A program made the position numbers and the translations under genes. Positions 6,717 through 7,604 of a stretch of 7,604 bases of DNA are shown here, piece by piece. The first letter of the stretch is position 1. Every line of letters starts with the position of its first letter. A model generated the notes under the pieces. That model saw only the letters and a list, made by a program, of their open reading frames with translations, was not told the DNA's origin and searched no databases. Where the stretch lies: NCBI GenBank assembly GCA_023247345.1, contig JAHFGR010000053.1:1-7604 (forward strand), in the 5' to 3' direction. Origin of the DNA: Microcaldota archaeon (GTDB lineage Archaea; Micrarchaeota; Micrarchaeia; Anstonellales; Bilamarchaeaceae).

Positions 6717-7519
6717 ATCCTAGCATTGTCACTGCAGATAGGAGAATTGCAAATCCAGTTACTCGAGCGAACGATTTGTTTAGAAGATACAAAGAGGAAC
6801 CGGACCAACCAGTAAGGCAAGCTGATTTTAAAGAAAGCAAGGCATTGAAAGATATTAAACTTATTTGGGAACGATATGTAACAGCAGATCCATCATCTTT
6901 TAATTATGATAAAACACGTTTTAAGTCTCATTGTGAGGAAATTTTTAGAAACTTGAAGCAGGTTGATTATTCTGCAAAAGATGTAGAGTTTTTCAGTATT
7001 TTGCTAGCAGATTATATTGATCATAAGGATTTCTACGCAAAAGCAAGTTATTTTCTTAATTTGCTGATAACTAATTGCAGAGATTCTGACTTTACAGTTT
7101 GTGTAAGGCATTTGCCAAAAATTGATAATTTAGGTTATCATAATAGAAAAAATATCACGATTGAAGGAGAAATGTTAAGCAGAATTGGCACTCTAATGAG
7201 AACAGGAAGGATAACTGTAAATGGAAATGGCTGTTCTGATATAGGATTTCTTATGACTGGAGGAGAGTTAATCATAAATGGAAATGTCGGAATAGGTTGC
7301 GGGAAAAATATGGAAGGCGGAACAATAGTTGTAAACGGAGATGCTGGTGATTTTCTAGGAAGTAACATGAGTGGAGGCCGGATAATAGTAGAAGGAAACA
7401 CTGAAGGTATTGTAGGGTTTGAGATGTGTGGGGGAGAGATACATATTAACGGAGAACATTGTGGAAGAATTCTTTCCCCCAAAAGTGGAAAAATATATCA
7501 TAAAGGAAAATTAATTTGA
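6713..7519 (+). CDS. GXGXG beta-helix protein, paralogue C
   Basis: This is the third paralogue (268 residues), of unknown function. The motif YKxExxQxVRxxDxKE is at residues 26-41 with Trp52 at the same spacing, but the two preceding glycines of A and B are Arg-Arg here. The middle part has FLNLLITN in place of FLSALINN. GYHNRKNI (141-148) leads into about five regular rungs, for example GFLMTGGELIINGNVG, GKNMEGGTIVVNGDAG and GFEMCGGEIHINGE, ending IYHKGKLI. It has the most canonical beta-helix of the three. The start overlaps the stop of B as ATGA, and the stop is 13 bases before nadE. A 15-base stretch coding for YHKGK is identical to that in B (6663-6677 and 7496-7510), evidence of local gene duplication. 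It could form a mixed oligomer with A and B, but the sequence cannot show this. Confidence 0.87.
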   Translation: MNPSIVTADRRIANPVTRANDLFRRYKEEPDQPVRQADFKESKALKDIKLIWERYVTADPSSFNYDKTRFKSHCEEIFRNLKQVDYSAKDVEFFSILLADYIDHKDFYAKASYFLNLLITNCRDSDFTVCVRHLPKIDNLGYHNRKNITIEGEMLSRIGTLMRTGRITVNGNGCSDIGFLMTGGELIINGNVGIGCGKNMEGGTIVVNGDAGDFLGSNMSGGRIIVEGNTEGIVGFEMCGGEIHINGEHCGRILSPKSGKIYHKGKLI

Positions 7520-7521
7520 TT

Positions 7522-7526
7522 GGTGA
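7522..7526 (+). promoter_or_regulatory. Ribosome binding site of nadE
   Basis: GGTGA lies six bases before the ATG at 7533. It is the strongest site in the second half of the window and the form most often seen in archaea. It suggests that nadE can be translated independently of the gene before it. Confidence 0.7.
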
Positions 7527-7532
7527 ATAAAA

Positions 7533-7604
7533 ATGAAAATTGCAATGACACAAATTAACACATCTGTAGGTGATATTGCTGGAAACTTGCAAAGAATACT
7601 AGAA
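7533..7604 (+). CDS. nadE: Glutamine-dependent NAD synthetase, 3' partial
   Basis: Only the first 24 codons are present, and the frame runs open off the right edge. They read MKIAMTQINTSVGD then IAGNLQRILE, matching the characteristic start (AQINPTVGDIEGN) of the nitrilase-fold glutaminase domain of NadE. The full enzyme releases ammonia from glutamine and uses it with ATP to convert nicotinate adenine dinucleotide to NAD, the last step after PncA and PncB. The catalytic Glu-Lys-Cys of the glutaminase and the synthetase domain lie outside the window. Another nitrilase-family amidase is possible from so short a stretch, but the surrounding salvage genes make NadE much more likely. Confidence 0.85.
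   Translation, partial: MKIAMTQINTSVGDIAGNLQRILE

Noticed and set aside
7138..7482. 114-codon minus-strand frame with regular Pro-Pro spacing
   Set aside because: The periodicity is the antisense reflection of the GGxI rungs of paralogue C. There is no ribosome binding site or domain.
5186..7519. Formylmethanofuran dehydrogenase subunit C or glutamate synthase fragments
   Set aside because: The GXGXG rungs are shared, but the N-terminal half and its motif differ, and no other subunits or synthase domains are nearby. The proteins are full-length with their own starts.

Overview
The window is one densely packed, plus-strand gene cluster for NAD(P) salvage. It is cut at both ends: the first gene lacks its start and the last lacks nearly all of its body. 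In order it holds a nicotinate phosphoribosyltransferase (pncB, 5' partial), a nicotinamidase (pncA), a 705-residue protein I do not recognise, an NAD kinase of the NADK2-like type (nadK), three tandem paralogues with a C-terminal GXGXG beta-helix, and the first 24 codons of a glutamine-dependent NAD synthetase (nadE). Junctions are very tight: gaps of 49, 13, 1 and 13 nt, and overlaps of 4, 11 and 4 nt. The whole set is therefore probably one transcript with coupled translation. No rRNA, tRNA, CRISPR array, insertion sequence or convincing terminator is visible, and no stretch over 300 bases lacks a gene.

The enzymes fit the Preiss-Handler route. PncA would turn nicotinamide into nicotinate, PncB would make nicotinate mononucleotide, NadE would amidate nicotinate adenine dinucleotide to NAD, and NadK would make NADP. 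The adenylyltransferase step (NadD or NadM) is not seen. The most interesting part is the accessory content: about 4.5 kb of the 7.6 kb encodes four proteins with no known role in NAD metabolism. These are the 705-residue protein and three paralogues that share a strictly spaced N-terminal motif and end in a beta-helix like the one at the C-terminus of glutamate synthase and in FwdC.

The DNA is AT-rich. After pncA, arginine is encoded mostly by AGA/AGG; pncB and the pncA core use mainly CGN. The switch coincides with a short TAGGCAG repeat in the tail of pncA and may mark a recombination junction. Several ribosome binding sites are of the GGTGA/GAGGTGG kind common in archaea. Together with the NADK2-like kinase and the stand-alone GXGXG proteins this leans towards an uncultivated archaeon, possibly of the DPANN type. 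That assignment is an inference of low confidence, and a bacterium is not excluded.
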